A stretch of DNA of 64,000 nucleotides from Xenorhabdus japonica (GTDB taxonomy: Bacteria; Pseudomonadota; Gammaproteobacteria; Enterobacterales; Enterobacteriaceae): positions 19,837-83,836 of the forward strand of contig NZ_FOVO01000013.1 of assembly GCF_900115195.1 (NCBI RefSeq), read 5' to 3'. The translations under genes and the position numbers were made by a program. Under the pieces are notes generated by a model. That model saw nothing but the letters and a program-made list of their open reading frames with translations, was not told where the DNA came from and searched no databases. Shown here piece by piece: positions 21,581-31,389 of this stretch (the stretch's first letter is position 1; each line of letters begins with the position of its first letter).

Positions 21581-21787
21581 CTAATCTTCCTTAAATTCCA
21601 ATATATCCCCAGGTTGGCAATCCAAATATTGACAAATGGCATTCAGAGTAGAAAATCGAATACCTTTAATTTTCCCTGTTTTCAGCAGAGAAAGATTCTG
21701 TTCAGTAATACCAATGGCTAGAGCTAAGTCTTTAGATTTAACCTTACGTTTTGCCATGATCACGTCAAGATTAATAAGAATTGCCAC
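21581..21787 (-). CDS. Short XRE-family transcriptional regulator
   Basis: 68-residue stand-alone Cro/CI helix-turn-helix (MAKRKVKSKDLALAIGITEQNLSLLKTGKIKGI), of the YozG-like type with a conserved CQYLDCQPGDILEF ending. Such regulators are typically paired with DUF2975 membrane proteins, as here with an 8-base gap. The likely start is the first ATG at 21787; an internal ATG at residue 11 also fits the family. Confidence 0.8.
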   Translation of the reverse strand: MAILINLDVIMAKRKVKSKDLALAIGITEQNLSLLKTGKIKGIRFSTLNAICQYLDCQPGDILEFKED

Positions 21788-21795
21788 GGTATCTC

Positions 21796-22350
21796 CTATA
21801 AAATACTCTGGTTTTCTTCATATATATCACATGCTTGATAAAGAATACGCGAGATAATAGTCAGACAAACTGAAATGAAAATCGCAACAAAATGGCTGGA
21901 AGTTAAACTAAATGAAAAAAAGCGTTCGCCTACTGGCGCAGACATTGTTAACCACAACGTTAAGAGAGGCTCATACAAAATAATACTCCATAAAACCACT
22001 CCCCAACCTGCGTATTCTAAATATTTAACCGTACCCTTAGAGAAATAATCACCTTTTCTATAATTGCCGAACAATCGATAAAAAGCCCAAAAACTACCAA
22101 CTAACGATAATAGTGGGATGGTCGATATCAATATTCCTCCCATTAACTTCCATGCACTAAAAGTGTCCCTATCAAAATGTGATAATATTCTCCCAGTCAG
22201 GGCAAACTCCAATCCATATTTTTCCAGAATTAATTTTGGTTCCAGCCAGCTAAGAACATTCGCCACCATCACAGCAATAATAATCAATAACGATAATTTA
22301 GACATCACTAAACTAAGTGTCGTCATTCGTGTAAGTTTTGAAGTGTGCAT
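21796..22350 (-). CDS. DUF2975 family membrane protein
   Basis: 184 residues from the ATG at 22350 with GGATGA upstream; the frame extends to 22446 but the extra N terminus is not membrane- or family-like. Four predicted membrane segments (about 12-30, 60-82, 110-135, 150-172) and the pattern KGDYFSKGTVKYLEYAGWG seen in DUF2975 proteins. Function unknown; always found with a small XRE regulator, forming a putative sensory pair. Accessory relative to E. coli at this place. Confidence 0.75.
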   Translation of the reverse strand: MHTSKLTRMTTLSLVMSKLSLLIIIAVMVANVLSWLEPKLILEKYGLEFALTGRILSHFDRDTFSAWKLMGGILISTIPLLSLVGSFWAFYRLFGNYRKGDYFSKGTVKYLEYAGWGVVLWSIILYEPLLTLWLTMSAPVGERFFSFSLTSSHFVAIFISVCLTIISRILYQACDIYEENQSIL

Positions 22351-22454
22351 TATGCATATCATCCATTTTCGAATTTGGATCAAATTATAATCAATAATTG
22401 CTGTAAAACAATAATTATTTACCGTTAAACATGAAGTAAATTGCATGCATTAAC

Positions 22455-22480
22455 AAAAACATGGCTAACACCATGTTTTT
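22455..22480 (-). terminator. Hairpin terminator between sseB and the DUF2975 gene
   Basis: AAAAACATGG and CCATGTTTTT form a perfect 10-bp stem with a six-base loop; A and T runs on both sides allow action in either direction. It follows sseB by about 125 bases. Confidence 0.7.
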
Positions 22481-22606
22481 AATGAAATTATTTATGGATA
22501 ATTTAATGCCGAAAGAAGTTTAATGCCAAAAACAGTGACTGAATCACTTCAACGCAAGCGCCAAGGTTAAAAATAAAAAATAGCGCTATGTTACAGAATA
22601 TAACCA

Positions 22607-23035
22607 CTATTGATTGACAACAGGAATGGTATTACGTAACCAACTACCTAGTTTACGCTGATAAAAAGGTTGAGTATGCTGAATCAAATAATGGCTAATG
22701 CCTTCTTCTTTTTCATCCAGCAGGCAGAAATCGACAGATTCGTCTTCATCAAGATATTCGCAAGCCAATTCACCTGCTTCTTGAATCAAGAAATTAATCT
22801 CACTATCTGTCAATGTCGCGCTGAATTCTAATCCAATTAACAAATTGGGTTTTTCATCCACATTTTTATCATGGGCCATGACTAAAAAAGCTCGCCGAAC
22901 AGATTTATATTGTTTGAATAAATCAATCAGTGACTCAATAAGCTTAGCTGGCTGTTCTTCTGGCTGACTCAGAGTAATACGGCTTCCGCTAGGAACCTTT
23001 ATTTCGGTAGCGATAGGCCCATTTGATAAACTCAT
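22607..23035 (-). CDS. sseB: SseB, C-terminal domain only
   Basis: 142 residues that align with the C-terminal half of E. coli SseB (258 residues, enhanced serine sensitivity protein): PEEQPAKLIESLIDLFKQYKSVRRAFL, PNLLIGLEF, and the ending EGISHYLIQHTQPFYQRKLGSWLRN. The N-terminal domain of about 115 residues is missing and does not appear in the 170 bases up to pepB. The start has a good ribosome site (CGGAGATTTTC), so the half-gene is probably translated. Biochemical role unknown. Order iscX-pepB-sseB is kept as in E. coli. Confidence 0.8.
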   Translation of the reverse strand: MSLSNGPIATEIKVPSGSRITLSQPEEQPAKLIESLIDLFKQYKSVRRAFLVMAHDKNVDEKPNLLIGLEFSATLTDSEINFLIQEAGELACEYLDEDESVDFCLLDEKEEGISHYLIQHTQPFYQRKLGSWLRNTIPVVNQ

Positions 23036-23051
23036 GAAAATCTCCGAACAA

Positions 23052-23111
23052 TGTTGTTTAACTAAATGTTGTTTAAATAAATATTTTTTAAGTTAGTGCT
23101 GTTTGAATTGA
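23052..23111. repeat. Four tandem 15-bp repeats before sseB
   Basis: TGTTGTTTAACTAAA, TGTTGTTTAAATAAA, TATTTTTTAAGTTAG and TGCTGTTTGAATTGA follow each other without gaps. The array ends 17 bases before the sseB start codon. Same 15-bp period as arrays at 27087, 36536 and 42398. Confidence 0.7.
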
Positions 23112-23124
23112 AGTAAAAACCATT

Positions 23125-23162
23125 AAAAATTTCAACAATAGCTCCCCATAAGAGGAGCTATT
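23125..23162 (-). terminator. Terminator after pepB
   Basis: On the minus strand AATAGCTCC pairs with GGAGCTATT, followed by GTTGAAATTTTT. About 45 bases after the pepB stop. Confidence 0.7.
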
Positions 23163-23182
23163 CAGAAAGCTATTTTTAATTT

Positions 23183-23209
23183 ATTTCATTAATTTCATTA
23201 ATTTCATTA
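23183..23209. repeat. Three 9-bp direct repeats at the pepB stop codon
   Basis: ATTTCATTA occurs three times in a row on the plus strand. The first unit met on the minus strand contains the pepB TAA stop, which overlaps an ATG. Confidence 0.6.
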
Positions 23210-24502
23210 TCTTGCTTTTGCCATCAATAAATTAGCAATCGTGCGCACACCATAACCTGTTGCCCCCGCAGACCACTGTTCAACAGATGATTTACGGTAA
23301 GTCGCTGAACAATCGATATGTACCCAACCTTTTTTGTAATTTTCTACAAAGTGAGACAAAAACGCTGCTGCTGTGCTTGCTCCTGCCGAATGTGCTGGTG
23401 ACGCAATATTATTCAGATCAGCAAAGTTGGATGGCAGTTGGCTACGGTGGAACTCCGCCAGTGGTAAACGCCAGAATAATTCATTTTCATTATCTGCCGC
23501 CACCATTAAGTCAGATACCAATTGATCATCAAAGCTCAGTACTGAATGGTAATCATTGCCTACTGCCATTTTTGCTGCACCAGTCAGGGTGGCAGCATCA
23601 ATAATAAGTTGCGCTTTTTCTGCGCTGGCATCAACCAAACCATCAGCCAGAACCAGGCGACCTTCCGCATCCGTGTTCATCACTTCAACCGTTTTACCGT
23701 TGCGGTAGTGAATGATATCTCCCAATTTGAAAGCATTACCACTCACCATGTTATCAGCGATGCTCAAAAACAGTTTTACGCGATGTTTCAATCCACGGCT
23801 GATTGCCAGAGCCAATGCTCCCGTTAATGTCGCAGAACCACCCATGTCTGATTTCATAGAATCCATGAAATTCGAAGGTTTAATACTGTATCCACCGGAA
23901 TCAAAAGTAATGCCTTTACCAACCAAGCAGGCAAAAACAGGTGCTTTTGCATCTTTTGTCGGATTGAAATCTAAGGCCAAGAACACAGGATCACGGGAAG
24001 AGCCGCGACCGACAGTATGTATCCCGGTATATCCCTGTTCATGCAATTCATTTCCTTTGATGATTTGATAACTAACAACATCTCCCGCTACATCAGTCAG
24101 TAAATTAATCGCTCTCTGGGCAAGCTGTTCTGGCCCCAAATCTTCTGCCGGAAGGTTGATGGTATCACGTACCCAATCAATGAATTTGATCCTTCTTTCC
24201 AGCTCTTGTTTTTCCGTCGCGGGTAGTTGCGGCCACTCAATTGTGCGCAATCCCTTAGGTGAACGGAAACCCAACCAGAATGCCCAACTTTTTTCCAGAT
24301 CCCAATCATCACCCACTAAAGCAATATTGCGAATTCCTTGCCCATCAATTTTGCGTCCAGCGCGTTGGATTGCACCCAGCTTTCCTTTGCCTTCCAAATG
24401 GATAGTGATTCCCTGCTCGTTTGAACTAATTAATGCTCTTTCACCCCAGCAAGCGCTAGCTGGCTCATAAGACAGTGTTATGGGCATGATTTGCTTTGTC
24501 AT
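23207..24502 (-). CDS. pepB: Peptidase B (leucyl aminopeptidase family M17)
   Basis: Broad-specificity cytoplasmic aminopeptidase, two Mn/Zn ions per subunit. 431 residues (E. coli 427). Metal-binding and catalytic blocks: [29 protein letters not shown] and the M17 signature [12 protein letters not shown], then [14 protein letters not shown]. Preceded by a terminator after iscX, so it has its own promoter, although the gene order with the isc operon is conserved. Confidence 0.96.
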   Translation of the reverse strand: MTKQIMPITLSYEPASACWGERALISSNEQGITIHLEGKGKLGAIQRAGRKIDGQGIRNIALVGDDWDLEKSWAFWLGFRSPKGLRTIEWPQLPATEKQELERRIKFIDWVRDTINLPAEDLGPEQLAQRAINLLTDVAGDVVSYQIIKGNELHEQGYTGIHTVGRGSSRDPVFLALDFNPTKDAKAPVFACLVGKGITFDSGGYSIKPSNFMDSMKSDMGGSATLTGALALAISRGLKHRVKLFLSIADNMVSGNAFKLGDIIHYRNGKTVEVMNTDAEGRLVLADGLVDASAEKAQLIIDAATLTGAAKMAVGNDYHSVLSFDDQLVSDLMVAADNENELFWRLPLAEFHRSQLPSNFADLNNIASPAHSAGASTAAAFLSHFVENYKKGWVHIDCSATYRKSSVEQWSAGATGYGVRTIANLLMAKAR

Positions 24503-24574
24503 TTTTTCTCACTTCTTATCTTATTTGTTCACTATGTCACATCGCTCACTGTTTCACAGTGAGGGTTTATTGAT

Positions 24575-24601
24575 ATAAAAAAACTGGCGATTGCCAGTTT
24601 T
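24575..24601 (-). terminator. Terminator of the isc operon
   Basis: On the minus strand AAAACTGGC pairs with GCCAGTTTT around AATC, then a T run. It lies about 80 bases after iscX and before pepB. Confidence 0.85.
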
Positions 24602-24679
24602 CCATTAAATTCAAACTATGCCAAGCCATTGAGTAAGGATCGGTGAGCTTGCGCTATTTTTTCTTGGGCAAATTTCGCA

Positions 24680-24874
24680 CTACTCGTATTCATCCAACCA
24701 TACTAGCAAAATAGCTTCCAATATTTTTTCATTGGATTTCTGTGGATCATCATCAAAACCATCCAGTTCACAAATCCATTCATGCATATCGGTGAAACGC
24801 ACTGTTTTAGGATCTAAATCAGGAAATTTATCATACAATGCTTCGCCGATATCACGACAGTCAGACCATTTCAT
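24680..24874 (-). CDS. iscX: Fe-S assembly protein IscX
   Basis: Small acidic adaptor that binds IscS and iron and tunes cluster assembly together with frataxin. 64 residues, full match to the family: [47 protein letters not shown]. Last gene of iscRSUA-hscBA-fdx-iscX, 14 bases after fdx. Confidence 0.96.
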   Translation of the reverse strand: MKWSDCRDIGEALYDKFPDLDPKTVRFTDMHEWICELDGFDDDPQKSNEKILEAILLVWLDEYE

Positions 24875-24888
24875 GTTCCGTTCTCCTG

Positions 24889-25224
24889 TCAGTGTTCACG
24901 CGCATGGTTAATGGTGTATTTAGGGATTTCAACAACTAAATCCTCATCAGTAACTTTGGTCTGGCAGCTCAATCGGCTTTCCGGCTCCAGCCCCCATGCC
25001 TTATCCAACATGTCATCTTCCAGTTCAGAGCTTTCTTCCAATGAATCAAAGCCTTCTCTGATAATACAGTGGCAAGTGGTACACGCACAGGACTTTTCAC
25101 AAGCATGTTCAATTTCAATGCCATTGCGTAATGCAACATCCAAAATTGACTCGCCTTCCTTAGCGTCCAATACTGCTCCTTTAGGGCAAAGTTCGTTATG
25201 AGGTAAAAATACAATTTTAGGCAT
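24889..25224 (-). CDS. fdx: [2Fe-2S] ferredoxin Fdx
   Basis: Electron donor for Fe-S cluster assembly on IscU. 111 residues, adrenodoxin type. Cluster cysteines in [18 protein letters not shown] (Cys42, 48, 51 in the usual spacing) and a fourth in RLSCQT near 87. Two bases separate it from hscA. Confidence 0.97.
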   Translation of the reverse strand: MPKIVFLPHNELCPKGAVLDAKEGESILDVALRNGIEIEHACEKSCACTTCHCIIREGFDSLEESSELEDDMLDKAWGLEPESRLSCQTKVTDEDLVVEIPKYTINHAREH

Positions 25225-25226
25225 AA

Positions 25227-27074
25227 TTAAATCTCATCCACAGAATGACCCGCCAAAGCCCGGCGGATTGATGTGTCCATACGGCGTGCTGCAAATTCCT
25301 GCGTTTGTTTGTCCAATTGTTTAATTGCACTTTCAATCGCATCAGGAGATATCCCCTGAACACTTTCAATTAATACTTGTGCAGCAGCATCAATGGCCGT
25401 TTGTTCTTCTTGAGTCAGTAAATCCGCATCTTTTTCCAATGCACTGGTTAAACTTTCCAGCACCCGAGCCGCTTCGACTTTCTGTTCAGCCAATTTACGT
25501 GCCTGGATATCTTCCTGTGCATTAGTCATGGAATCTTTGAGCATGTGAGCGATTTCTTGATCCGACAAACCATAGGAAGGTTTCACCTGAATAAAGGCTT
25601 CAACTCCCGTGGATTTTTCCAGTGCGCTAACACTCAACAGACCATCCGCATCAACCTGAAAGGTTACACGAATGTGTGCTCCACCAGCCGGCAATGGCGG
25701 AATACCACGCAGTGTGAAACGCGCCAGTGAACGGCAATCATTGACCAATTCCCTCTCGCCTTGCACCACATGAATGCTCATCGCGCTTTGACCATCTTTG
25801 AACGTGGTAAATTCTTGCGCTTTTGCAACGGGAATAGTGGTATTACGTGGAATGACTTTTTCCACCAGCCCTCCCATTGTCTCCAAACCAAGTGACAACG
25901 GGATAACATCAAGTAACAGCATTTCGCTGTCTGGTTTGTTGCCTACCAGAATATCAGCCTGAATTGCAGCGCCAACAGCGACAACTTTGTCTGGATCGAT
26001 AGAAGTCAGCGGCTCACGGCCAAAAAATTCGCCTACCATAGTGCGCACCAACGGAACTCGCGTTGAACCGCCAACCATGACGACCTGCAAAACTTCATCA
26101 GTTGTTACGCCCGCATCTTTCAGTGCCCGACGGCAAGAGAGTAATGTGCGTTTGACCAAAGAAGTAATCAATTCATTAAATTCGGAGCGGGTAATACTGC
26201 CTTGCCAGTCAGCAATACTGATTGCTGCCCGATCTGCCTCACTCAAGGCAATTTTGGCTTGAGTGGCAATGTCCAGCAACTGACGCTGCAATTTGTGGTC
26301 GTTATCGCTGATTCCAGCCTGATCACGTATCCAATTTGCCAGCAGCGAATCAAAGTCATCTCCACCGAGGGCGGTATCTCCCCCTGTTGCCAGTACTTCA
26401 AACACTCCCCGGCTAAGGCGGAGAATGGAGACATCGAATGTTCCGCCACCAAGATCGTAAACGGCGATCACACCTTCCTGACCGGAGTCAAGGCCATAGG
26501 CAACGGCGGCCGCAGTAGGTTCATTCAAGAGGCGGAGAACATGCAAGCCAGCTAAGCGAGCAGCATCTTTAGTTCCCTGACGCTGTGCGTCGTCGAAATA
26601 AGCAGGAACTGTGATCACGACACCATCAAGTTTACCATCCAAGGTTTCTTCTGCCCGTTGTGTCAACGATTTCAATATTTCAGAAGAAACCTGAATAGGA
26701 TCTACTAACCCCGCTACAGTATTGATCAATGGCAAACCATTTTCACTTGCCTGAAGCTGATATGGCAGGTTGGGATAACGTTTTTGAATGTCCGCCAGAG
26801 AGCGTCCCATCATACGCTTGACTGAGCTGACAGTATTAACAGGATCAGATGCAGCTTGCTGACGCGCCTGCCAACCGACTTGAATGTCTTCTTGACGATA
26901 TTGTACAACAGAGGGAAGCAAGTGACGGTTATCACCGTCTGCCAATGTTTCAGCCTGACCGCTACGGACAGTCGCAACCAAAGAGTGAGTCGTACCAAGA
27001 TCAATCCCCGCAGCCAGCCGACGCTGGTGCGGTGCGGCAGATAAACTAGGTTCGCTGATTTGTAATAAAGCCAT
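25227..27074 (-). CDS. hscA: Fe-S specific Hsp70 chaperone HscA
   Basis: ATP-dependent chaperone that binds the LPPVK motif of IscU and drives cluster transfer. 615 residues (E. coli 616): ATPase domain with [12 protein letters not shown] near 25, [24 protein letters not shown] and VGGSTRVP; substrate domain from about 390 with [11 protein letters not shown]; helical lid at the C terminus. Ribosome site ATAGGGGTATAC. A 15-bp repeat array sits between hscB and this gene. Confidence 0.97.
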   Translation of the reverse strand: MALLQISEPSLSAAPHQRRLAAGIDLGTTHSLVATVRSGQAETLADGDNRHLLPSVVQYRQEDIQVGWQARQQAASDPVNTVSSVKRMMGRSLADIQKRYPNLPYQLQASENGLPLINTVAGLVDPIQVSSEILKSLTQRAEETLDGKLDGVVITVPAYFDDAQRQGTKDAARLAGLHVLRLLNEPTAAAVAYGLDSGQEGVIAVYDLGGGTFDVSILRLSRGVFEVLATGGDTALGGDDFDSLLANWIRDQAGISDNDHKLQRQLLDIATQAKIALSEADRAAISIADWQGSITRSEFNELITSLVKRTLLSCRRALKDAGVTTDEVLQVVMVGGSTRVPLVRTMVGEFFGREPLTSIDPDKVVAVGAAIQADILVGNKPDSEMLLLDVIPLSLGLETMGGLVEKVIPRNTTIPVAKAQEFTTFKDGQSAMSIHVVQGERELVNDCRSLARFTLRGIPPLPAGGAHIRVTFQVDADGLLSVSALEKSTGVEAFIQVKPSYGLSDQEIAHMLKDSMTNAQEDIQARKLAEQKVEAARVLESLTSALEKDADLLTQEEQTAIDAAAQVLIESVQGISPDAIESAIKQLDKQTQEFAARRMDTSIRRALAGHSVDEI

Positions 27075-27086
27075 GTATACCCCTAT

Positions 27087-27177
27087 AAATCTATATCAGC
27101 CGAAATCTATTCAACTGAGAGCTATTCAACTGAAATCTATTCAGCCAAAAGTTATTCTGAACAATATGATTCAGCTA
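27087..27177. repeat. Tandem 15-bp repeats between hscB and hscA
   Basis: Five gapless units from 27103 (AAATCTATTCAACTG, AGAGCTATTCAACTG, AAATCTATTCAGCCA, AAAGTTATTCTGAAC, AATATGATTCAGCTA) plus a sixth, one base longer, at 27087. The array fills almost the whole gap and ends 12 bases before the hscA start. Confidence 0.8.
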
Positions 27178-27186
27178 AAAAGTCTG

Positions 27187-27708
27187 CTAAAAATCATCCA
27201 ATAACCGCTCTTCCAGTTGTTCAACCTGCTGCTGTAATTTATCCAGAAAGCGTAATTTACGGACTGTATCGGCTGCTATTGACCATTCGGCAGCATTTAG
27301 TTGCTGTTCCATCTGCTCACTACGCGTTTTAATCATTTTATTCAAGTGAGATGAAAAACCGTTCAATGCTGTTTCTGGATCTACGCTATGTTCAATGGCA
27401 TCAAGCTCTTCACGTAATTCCAACTGCTGCATCAGGAAGGCCGTATCCTGCATCGTATTCTGTTCGTTGGATATATCGAACCCCTGCTGAGATAGCATGT
27501 ATTCAGCACGTTTCAAGGGATGTTTTAGCGTCTGATAACCGTCATTGATAGTAGCGGCTTGTTGAAGTGCCAGCGTTTTTTCACGTTCTGGCTGGTTGGC
27601 AAAACGATCAGGATGAAACTGGCGTTGCAATTCCTGATAGCGGGTCGCCAACTGTTCACGATCAATCGCATAACGTGTGGGCAGCCCAAATAAAGTAAAA
27701 TAGTCCAT
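27187..27708 (-). CDS. hscB: Fe-S co-chaperone HscB
   Basis: J-domain protein that brings IscU to HscA and stimulates its ATPase. 173 residues: J domain 1-75 with the HPD motif in QFHPDRF, then the three-helix IscU-binding domain. Starts [16 protein letters not shown] as in the family. Length close to E. coli (171). Lies 60 bases after iscA. Confidence 0.96.
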   Translation of the reverse strand: MDYFTLFGLPTRYAIDREQLATRYQELQRQFHPDRFANQPEREKTLALQQAATINDGYQTLKHPLKRAEYMLSQQGFDISNEQNTMQDTAFLMQQLELREELDAIEHSVDPETALNGFSSHLNKMIKTRSEQMEQQLNAAEWSIAADTVRKLRFLDKLQQQVEQLEERLLDDF

Positions 27709-27768
27709 AAGTTACTCTTGTTTTGCAAATACAATTAGTTTCGCAAAATGCAGGGTCAAAAAATGGGG

Positions 27769-28092
27769 TTAAACGTGGAAACTTTCCCCACAACCGCATT
27801 CGCTGGAAACATTGGGGTTGTTGAATTTAAAGCCTTCATTCAGACCTTCTTTAACAAAATCCAACTCAGTACCATCAAGGTAAAGGATGCTTTTACCGTC
27901 AATGATGACTTTCACGCCCTTATCTTCAAAAATTTGATCTTCTTCATTAATTGCATCAGCAAATTCAAGTACATATGCCATACCAGAGCAGCCGGATGTT
28001 CTCACTCCCAAACGCAACCCTACACCTTTTCCTCGATTGTCAAGAAAGGCCAAAATGCGTTGAGCTGCACTTTCTGTCAGGGAAATTGACAT
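27769..28092 (-). CDS. iscA: A-type Fe-S carrier IscA
   Basis: Iron-sulfur carrier delivering clusters to target enzymes. 107 residues from the ATG at 28092 (GTGAGGTGTTGT ribosome site). The frame stays open upstream into iscU, but the family starts at [13 protein letters not shown]. The three ligand cysteines are in RTSGCSGM (Cys35) and the C-terminal [10 protein letters not shown] pair. Confidence 0.97.
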   Translation of the reverse strand: MSISLTESAAQRILAFLDNRGKGVGLRLGVRTSGCSGMAYVLEFADAINEEDQIFEDKGVKVIIDGKSILYLDGTELDFVKEGLNEGFKFNNPNVSSECGCGESFHV

Positions 28093-28119
28093 ACAACACC
28101 TCACTTTAAAACTAGTAAA

Positions 28120-28144
28120 GGTGGATATTGCTGCAATATCCACC
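28120..28144. repeat. 25-base near-perfect palindrome between iscU and iscA
   Basis: GGTGGATATTGC and GCAATATCCACC flank one base, giving a stable hairpin in the isc mRNA 30 bases before iscA. No T tract on the transcribed strand, so a processing or stability hairpin is more likely than termination. Confidence 0.6.
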
Positions 28145-28186
28145 AGAATTATTTTCTTTTTGCGAATTCTTTCTTTATGAAAAGCG

Positions 28187-28573
28187 TTATTTGGCTTGGC
28201 GCTTGCTCTTGTAATCAGCAATAGCAGCTTTGATAGCATCTTCTGCCAAAATAGAGCAATGGATTTTCACTGGTGGCAATTCCAATTCATCAGCAATCTG
28301 AGTATTTTTAATCTTCTCAGCCTGTTCCAATGATTTACCTTTCATCCATTCTGTTACCAAAGAACTGGATGCAATTGCAGAACCACAACCATAGGTTTTA
28401 AAACGCGCGTCTTCGATGATACCTTCATCGTTGACTTTTATTTGCAGTCGCATAACGTCACCACAAGCGGGTGCGCCTACCATTCCACTACCCACTGAAG
28501 GATCTTCGCTGTCGAATGAACCAACATTACGTGGGTTTTCATAGTGATCAATTACTTTGTCGCTGTAAGCCAT
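28187..28573 (-). CDS. iscU: Fe-S cluster scaffold IscU
   Basis: Scaffold on which IscS, Fdx and frataxin build [2Fe-2S] and [4Fe-4S] clusters. 128 residues: [18 protein letters not shown], conserved cysteines in GAPACGDV (37), YGCGSAIAS (63) and [10 protein letters not shown] (106), and the HscA-binding motif LPPVK just before the last. 24 bases after iscS. Confidence 0.98.
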   Translation of the reverse strand: MAYSDKVIDHYENPRNVGSFDSEDPSVGSGMVGAPACGDVMRLQIKVNDEGIIEDARFKTYGCGSAIASSSLVTEWMKGKSLEQAEKIKNTQIADELELPPVKIHCSILAEDAIKAAIADYKSKRQAK

Positions 28574-28597
28574 GTCGTTACTCCTGAAACCGTCTGA

Positions 28598-29812
28598 TTA
28601 ATGATGAGACCATTCGATGGTGCTGAGATCCACACCCTGTTTGAACATTTCCCACAATGGAGAAAGATCGCGCAGGTGACCAATCGCGTTATAAATCAAC
28701 TTGATTGTATAGTCTATTTCTTCTTCTGTGGTAAAACGCCCCAAAGAGAAACGAATAGAACTGTGTGCCAGTTCATCATTCATGCCCAGTGCACGCAGGA
28801 CATAAGAAGGCTCCAGACTCGCTGAAGTACATGCTGAGCCGGAAGATACCGCCAAATCTTTCAATGACATCATCAATGATTCACCTTCAACATAGTTGAA
28901 GCTGACATTCAAAATGTGTGGCGCACCTAGTTCCAAATCACCATTCAGGTAAACTTCTTCAATATCTTTAATGCCGTTCCACAAACGCAGACGCAAACCA
29001 TGCAGACGTTCTGCCTCTGATTCCAGCTCTTCTTTTGCAATACGGTAAGCTTCACCCATGCCAACAATCTGATGAACAGGCAATGTACCTGAACGCATGC
29101 CGCGCTCATGACCGCCACCATGCTGTTGTGCTTCAATACGCACACGCGGTTTACGGCGAACATACAACGCACCAATTCCCATCGGCCCATAAAGTTTATG
29201 AGCAGAAAAAGACATTAGATCAACTTTCAGCTTGCTGATGTCAATCGGCAATTTACCAACACTTTGAGTTGCGTCAACATGGAAAATAATGCCACGACTA
29301 CGGCACATTTCACCAATGGTCATGATGTCCTGAACAATACCGATTTCGTTGTTAACGTGCATGATGGAAACCAGGATTGTATCTTCGCGCATGGTTGCTT
29401 TCAGCTCTTTCAGATCCATCATACCATTGCTCATCGGTGCCAGATAAGTGATCTCAAAGCCTTCGCGCTCCAGCTGGCGGCAAGTATCTAAAACCGCTTT
29501 GTGTTCAGTTTTGCTGGTGATGATGTGCTTGCCTTTCTTCTGATAAAACTTTGCAGCACCTTTAATTGCAAGATTATCTGATTCTGTTGCACCTGAAGTA
29601 AACACGATTTCACGCGGGTCTGCTCCAATTAAATCAGCAATTTGATTACGCGCAATATCAACCGCTTCTTCAGCTTGCCAACCAAAACGATGTGAACGGG
29701 AAGCCGGATTACCGAAGATCCCGTCAATAGTCAAATAGTTCATCATCTTTTCAGCAACACGTGGATCGACTGGTGTTGTTGCTGAATAGTCCAAATAAAT
29801 GGGTAATTTCAT
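28598..29812 (-). CDS. iscS: Cysteine desulfurase IscS
   Basis: PLP enzyme that removes sulfur from cysteine for Fe-S clusters and tRNA thiolation. 404 residues as in E. coli: [13 protein letters not shown] at the start, PLP Lys in [12 protein letters not shown] (206), and the active-site Cys328 in [21 protein letters not shown]. Second gene of the isc operon. Confidence 0.98.
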   Translation of the reverse strand: MKLPIYLDYSATTPVDPRVAEKMMNYLTIDGIFGNPASRSHRFGWQAEEAVDIARNQIADLIGADPREIVFTSGATESDNLAIKGAAKFYQKKGKHIITSKTEHKAVLDTCRQLEREGFEITYLAPMSNGMMDLKELKATMREDTILVSIMHVNNEIGIVQDIMTIGEMCRSRGIIFHVDATQSVGKLPIDISKLKVDLMSFSAHKLYGPMGIGALYVRRKPRVRIEAQQHGGGHERGMRSGTLPVHQIVGMGEAYRIAKEELESEAERLHGLRLRLWNGIKDIEEVYLNGDLELGAPHILNVSFNYVEGESLMMSLKDLAVSSGSACTSASLEPSYVLRALGMNDELAHSSIRFSLGRFTTEEEIDYTIKLIYNAIGHLRDLSPLWEMFKQGVDLSTIEWSHH

Positions 29813-29881
29813 TGCTCACATGCTCCGTAAGACACTTTTAATACTTTCATTGCCACACAAGTATTTGTATTTGCCGCAAGG

Positions 29882-30373
29882 TTACGCTCGCAGGTTAACG
29901 TTAATCATCTCTTGAGACCTACCGTTGGTACGGCGCTTATCGCTGTCTTGACGATCAGCAACATTTAATACTTCTTGGTTATTCACTAATTCTTCTAAAC
30001 TGATGCTACTCAGAAAACTCGTGATGCGCTCACTGAGGTCACGCCACAAGGCATGAGTCAAACACCGATCGCCACCTTGACAGCCTTCCCTGCCCTGACA
30101 ACGAGTGGCATCAACGGATTCATCAACAGCTGAAATCACTTCGGCAACGAAAATTTTACCGGTTTCTCTGCCCAATAAATAACCGCCACCTGGACCACGG
30201 ACGCTAGAAACCAGACCATTTTTACGCAGGCGGGAAAACAACTGCTCAAGATAGGAAAGGGAAATTCCCTGACGTTCAGAAATGTCGGCTAATGGCACCG
30301 GCCCTTCTTGTGAATGCAACGCCACATCCAGCATGGCTGTTACTGCATAACGTCCTTTTGATGTCAGTCTCAT
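29882..30373 (-). CDS. iscR: Fe-S responsive regulator IscR
   Basis: Rrf2-family [2Fe-2S] transcription factor that represses its own operon when holo and activates suf when apo. 163 residues from the ATG at 30373, with CGGAG upstream; the frame extends to 30433 but that part overlaps the IscR box. Winged helix [15 protein letters not shown] with [17 protein letters not shown], then cluster cysteines in [17 protein letters not shown] (92, 98, 104). Two IscR boxes lie upstream. Confidence 0.97.
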   Translation of the reverse strand: MRLTSKGRYAVTAMLDVALHSQEGPVPLADISERQGISLSYLEQLFSRLRKNGLVSSVRGPGGGYLLGRETGKIFVAEVISAVDESVDATRCQGREGCQGGDRCLTHALWRDLSERITSFLSSISLEELVNNQEVLNVADRQDSDKRRTNGRSQEMINVNLRA

Positions 30374-30413
30374 AACAAAAACTCCGTGGTAAAATATGGG
30401 TAAAATTGTGGCA

Positions 30414-30437
30414 TTCCTGACTATTTTAGTCAACTAT
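30414..30437 (-). promoter_or_regulatory. IscR type 1 box and isc promoter
   Basis: The minus strand reads ATAGTTGACT then AAAATAGTC then AGGAA, matching the type 1 consensus ATASYYGACTRWWWYAGTCRRSTA at all but the last two or three bases. TTGACT also serves as -35, with CACAAT 17 bases on as a weak -10, so bound holo-IscR would block the polymerase. Confidence 0.85.
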
Positions 30438-30438
30438 T

Positions 30439-30462
30439 TAACCAAGTAATTTACTCAACTAT
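30439..30462 (-). promoter_or_regulatory. Second, weaker IscR box
   Basis: ATAGTTGAGT, AAATTACTT and GGTTA on the minus strand resemble a type 1 box. It starts 25 bp upstream of the first, as with the paired sites at the E. coli iscR promoter. Confidence 0.6.
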
Positions 30463-30529
30463 TATTTGGCTACCTTTCACTTTTCTCACCTATCTACTCG
30501 GCTTTCCGATATTTTTTAACCGCATCAGT

Positions 30530-31264
30530 TTATTTTTTATCCCATTTTTCCATAGAAGTCAGTATACCACGCAGGATATTCAGTTCTTGGGTTTCTGGTC
30601 GCGCACGGGTATAAAGACGTCTTAATTTATTCATTATCTGACCCGGATGTGCTTTGCGGATAAAGCCAGATTCATGCAATACCTGCTCAAGATGCTGATA
30701 AAAACGCTCCATATCTTCGACAGGCGGATACTCTGCCCCGTGCTCTGGAGACGTTGCTTCTTCTGGCTGTTCTTGAGCCGCAAGATTCGCCATACGAATT
30801 TCATAGCTAACCAATTGAACAGCCATAGCCAAATTCAACGAACCGTATTCTGGGTTGGTTGGAATATAAAGGTGATAATTACACTTCTGTAGCTCTTCGT
30901 TAGTTAAGCCTACACGTTCACGACCAAAGACAATGGCAACCGGAGAGTGACTGGCAGTTTTGACGCAACGCTCGCCACATTCACGTGGTTCAACCATTGG
31001 CCAAGAGAGGGTTCGGGAACGGGCACTGGTTCCAATGACCAACTCACACCCAGCCAATGCCTCATCCAACGTATTCACGATCGTTGCATTGCCGATAACA
31101 TCACTTGCACCGGCTGAAAGTGCGATAGAATGAGAATCAGGTTGGACAAGAGGATTCACCAGATATAGATTGGTCAATCCCATCGTTTTCATGGCCCTAG
31201 CGGTTGATCCCATGTTACCTGTATGGGAGGTTTCTACCAGAATAATGCGGATATTCTCTAACAT
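30530..31264 (-). CDS. trmJ: tRNA Cm32/Um32 2'-O-methyltransferase TrmJ
   Basis: SPOUT methyltransferase modifying ribose of position 32 in tRNA. 244 residues from the ATG at 31264 ([19 protein letters not shown]); the frame extends 18 codons further without family support. Knot motifs: [13 protein letters not shown] and [17 protein letters not shown], then a C-terminal helical part ending [14 protein letters not shown]. Upstream of iscR in the same direction and divergent from suhB, as in E. coli. Confidence 0.95.
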   Translation of the reverse strand: MLENIRIILVETSHTGNMGSTARAMKTMGLTNLYLVNPLVQPDSHSIALSAGASDVIGNATIVNTLDEALAGCELVIGTSARSRTLSWPMVEPRECGERCVKTASHSPVAIVFGRERVGLTNEELQKCNYHLYIPTNPEYGSLNLAMAVQLVSYEIRMANLAAQEQPEEATSPEHGAEYPPVEDMERFYQHLEQVLHESGFIRKAHPGQIMNKLRRLYTRARPETQELNILRGILTSMEKWDKK

Positions 31265-31389
31265 GACGGCTTTTAAATTCAGTATAAGAGCCGAATATCT
31301 TAACACAGCATTAGTCATTTTGACGAACTACTGCTATAATGCGCGCCGATTTGTTTCTCGTTCTTTAAAATTCTGGTGGAAGATACCCC

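Noticed and set aside
24545..24563. CTCACTG/CAGTGAG inverted repeat upstream of pepB
   Set aside because: Seven-base stem with no T tract and no known operator match; too weak to list as a site.
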